A stretch of 64,000 nt of DNA from positions 82,487 through 146,486 of the forward strand of contig MGTD01000047.1 of the NCBI GenBank assembly GCA_001799285.1. The letters run 5' to 3'. Below the pieces are notes generated by a model. The model was given only the letters and a program-made list of their open reading frames with translations, was not told the origin of the DNA and searched no databases. Position numbers and translations under genes: made by a program. This document shows, one piece after another, positions 63,476 through 64,000 of the stretch (its first letter is position 1; each line of letters starts with the position of its first letter). Source of the DNA: Deltaproteobacteria bacterium RIFOXYD12_FULL_56_24. GTDB taxonomy: Bacteria; Desulfobacterota; Desulfobulbia; Desulfobulbales; Desulfurivibrionaceae.

Positions 63476-63727
63476 TTGCCCCGGCCGGTTCTTACCGCGC
63501 TGTATCACCTGATGGCAAACATCCGGCAAGCAGGACCGGTTCGCGGGGATTGGCCGAACTACTCGAAATTGCCCAGCCTTGCTCATCACTGTCACCTTAA
63601 AAAGGGCAGGCCAACCTATGTCGCAGTGTGGACAGAGGACAAAAGCACCGTTACCGTGGAGATCATTTATGCAGGAACACACAAATTTTCCGCAAACACC
63701 TTGGCGACCAGCCGGAATGGGCGGTGA
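63476..63727 (+). pseudogene. Toxin-like protein remnant of a second toxin-antitoxin module
   Basis: Reads LPRPVLTALYHLMANIRQAG, VRGDWPNYSKL, HHCHLKKGRPTYVAVW and VEIIYAGTH, matching what I know of a small family of RelE/HigB-superfamily toxins paired with XRE antitoxins. The start lacks the usual first 15 or so residues and any ribosome binding site; upstream the frame runs into the antisense of the RelE remnant. After YAGTH the usual short ending is replaced by a read-through into the antitoxin region, so both ends look damaged. Confidence 0.65.
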
Positions 63728-63900
63728 ATCTGCGCGGTGCCCGCACTCGGGAGAGCCTTACCCAACTGCACCTGGCCGAACTCACCGGCATCCCCCAGCG
63801 TCATATCTCCGAGATGGAAAACGGCAAGCGCCCCATCGGCAAGGAGCGGGCCAGGGCGCTGGCCAAGGCATTGAATACTGATTATCGGCATTTTTTATGA
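63628..63900 (+). CDS. XRE-family antitoxin, probably without its normal start
   Basis: The last 60 residues are a helix-turn-helix antitoxin: WAVNLRGARTRESLTQLHLA, ELTGIPQRHISEMENGKRPI, ending ALNTDYRHFL. The frame is open from a GTG at 63628 that lies inside the toxin remnant and has no ribosome binding site; no other start occurs between there and the conserved part. The normal start was probably lost in the same event that fused the toxin end. The DNA-binding part itself is intact. Confidence 0.6.
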   Translation: MDRGQKHRYRGDHLCRNTQIFRKHLGDQPEWAVNLRGARTRESLTQLHLAELTGIPQRHISEMENGKRPIGKERARALAKALNTDYRHFL

Positions 63901-63914
63901 GCCTACATCAGAAG

Positions 63915-64000
63915 TGAGCTACCCCCGCTTTCACGGACAGTTGATTAAGCAGCATTTGTCAAAAGCTCATATTGTTCCGGACTGACGTAATCCAGCGTTT
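63915..64000 (-). mobile_element. End of an IS3-family insertion sequence, cut by the window edge
   Basis: TGAGCTACCCCCGCTTTCAC begins at 63915 and looks like an IS3-type terminal inverted repeat (TG start, CGGACA near its inner end). A transposase 3' end follows inside it. Target duplication and the other end are outside the window. Confidence 0.65.
63945..64000 (-). CDS. IS3-family transposase (OrfB), C-terminal fragment only
   Basis: The minus strand encodes TLDYVSPEQYELLTNAA and a stop at 63945-63947. T-L-x-Y-x-S-P-x-x-Y/F-E is the typical C-terminus of IS3-family integrase-type transposases. Only about 17 residues are visible. Confidence 0.75.
   Translation of the reverse strand, partial: TLDYVSPEQYELLTNAA

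Overview
The window looks like a chromosomal stretch of a GC-rich, anaerobic, cytochrome-rich member of the Desulfobacterota, most plausibly the order Desulfobulbales. The basis is indirect: system II cytochrome c maturation (ResB plus CcsA), many multiheme c-type cytochromes, an NrfD/ferredoxin/tetraheme module, a NapC/NirT-type inner-membrane cytochrome resembling ImcH, and ordinary housekeeping genes of deltaproteobacterial flavour. No rRNA gene is present, so genus-level assignment is not possible from the sequence alone.

Layout. 1-5.2 kb: housekeeping genes (rsmE end, murJ, mogA, purM), a zinc-ribbon protein and tRNA-His. 5.3-17.8 kb: an accessory island directly behind tRNA-His. It holds six genes on the minus strand: a PLD/SNF2-type helicase, a DUF4391 protein, an AlbA_2/ATP-binding regulator-like protein, and a type III restriction-modification set (Mod, RhuM-like protein, Res). 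A broken gene lies at the right edge. 17.8-20 kb: signalling operon (small protein, HDOD, degenerate-receiver GGDEF). 20.2-27.8 kb: FmdB-type zinc ribbon, queA, DUF2065 protein, ispG, proS, a RelA/SpoT homologue whose hydrolase motif is destroyed, and rpmB. 28.3-42.1 kb: respiratory region with resB-ccsA, a triheme cytochrome, a tetraheme/ferredoxin/NrfD operon, a large polytopic protein, an ImcH-like cytochrome, a membrane MutS-like ATPase, and an undecaheme cytochrome followed by a cytochrome b. 42.3-50.1 kb: class A PBP, CBS-ACT protein, PabB-PabC fusion, CBS protein, NAD(P)HX repair enzyme, tRNA-Arg. 50.2-52.97 kb: LemA and two TPM-domain proteins, then ArsC. 53.0-58.7 kb: TetR-controlled DevBCA-like exporter operon with a cytochrome c'-like protein and an outer-membrane factor. 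58.9-62.9 kb: DEAD-box RNA helicase and a PhoR-like kinase. 63-64 kb: small Cys-rich protein, ruins of two toxin-antitoxin modules facing each other, and the end of an IS3-family element.

How genes work together. The island reads as a composite defence locus: a complete type III R-M set downstream of a second helicase with a DUF4391 partner. An AlbA_2/ATPase protein sits between the two halves, and an 18-bp palindrome with two extra half-sites lies just upstream of mod. In the respiratory region, ResB/CcsA attach haem to the surrounding apocytochromes. The ImcH-like and undecaheme/cytochrome b modules are the kind of quinol-oxidising gates that pass electrons to periplasmic carriers such as the small triheme cytochrome.

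Two families of dispersed intergenic palindromes run through the window. Family A is about 95-155 bp and family B about 45 bp. In both, copies differ by substitutions that keep the stem paired, which suggests selection on structure. They are the least explained feature of the ordinary part of the sequence.
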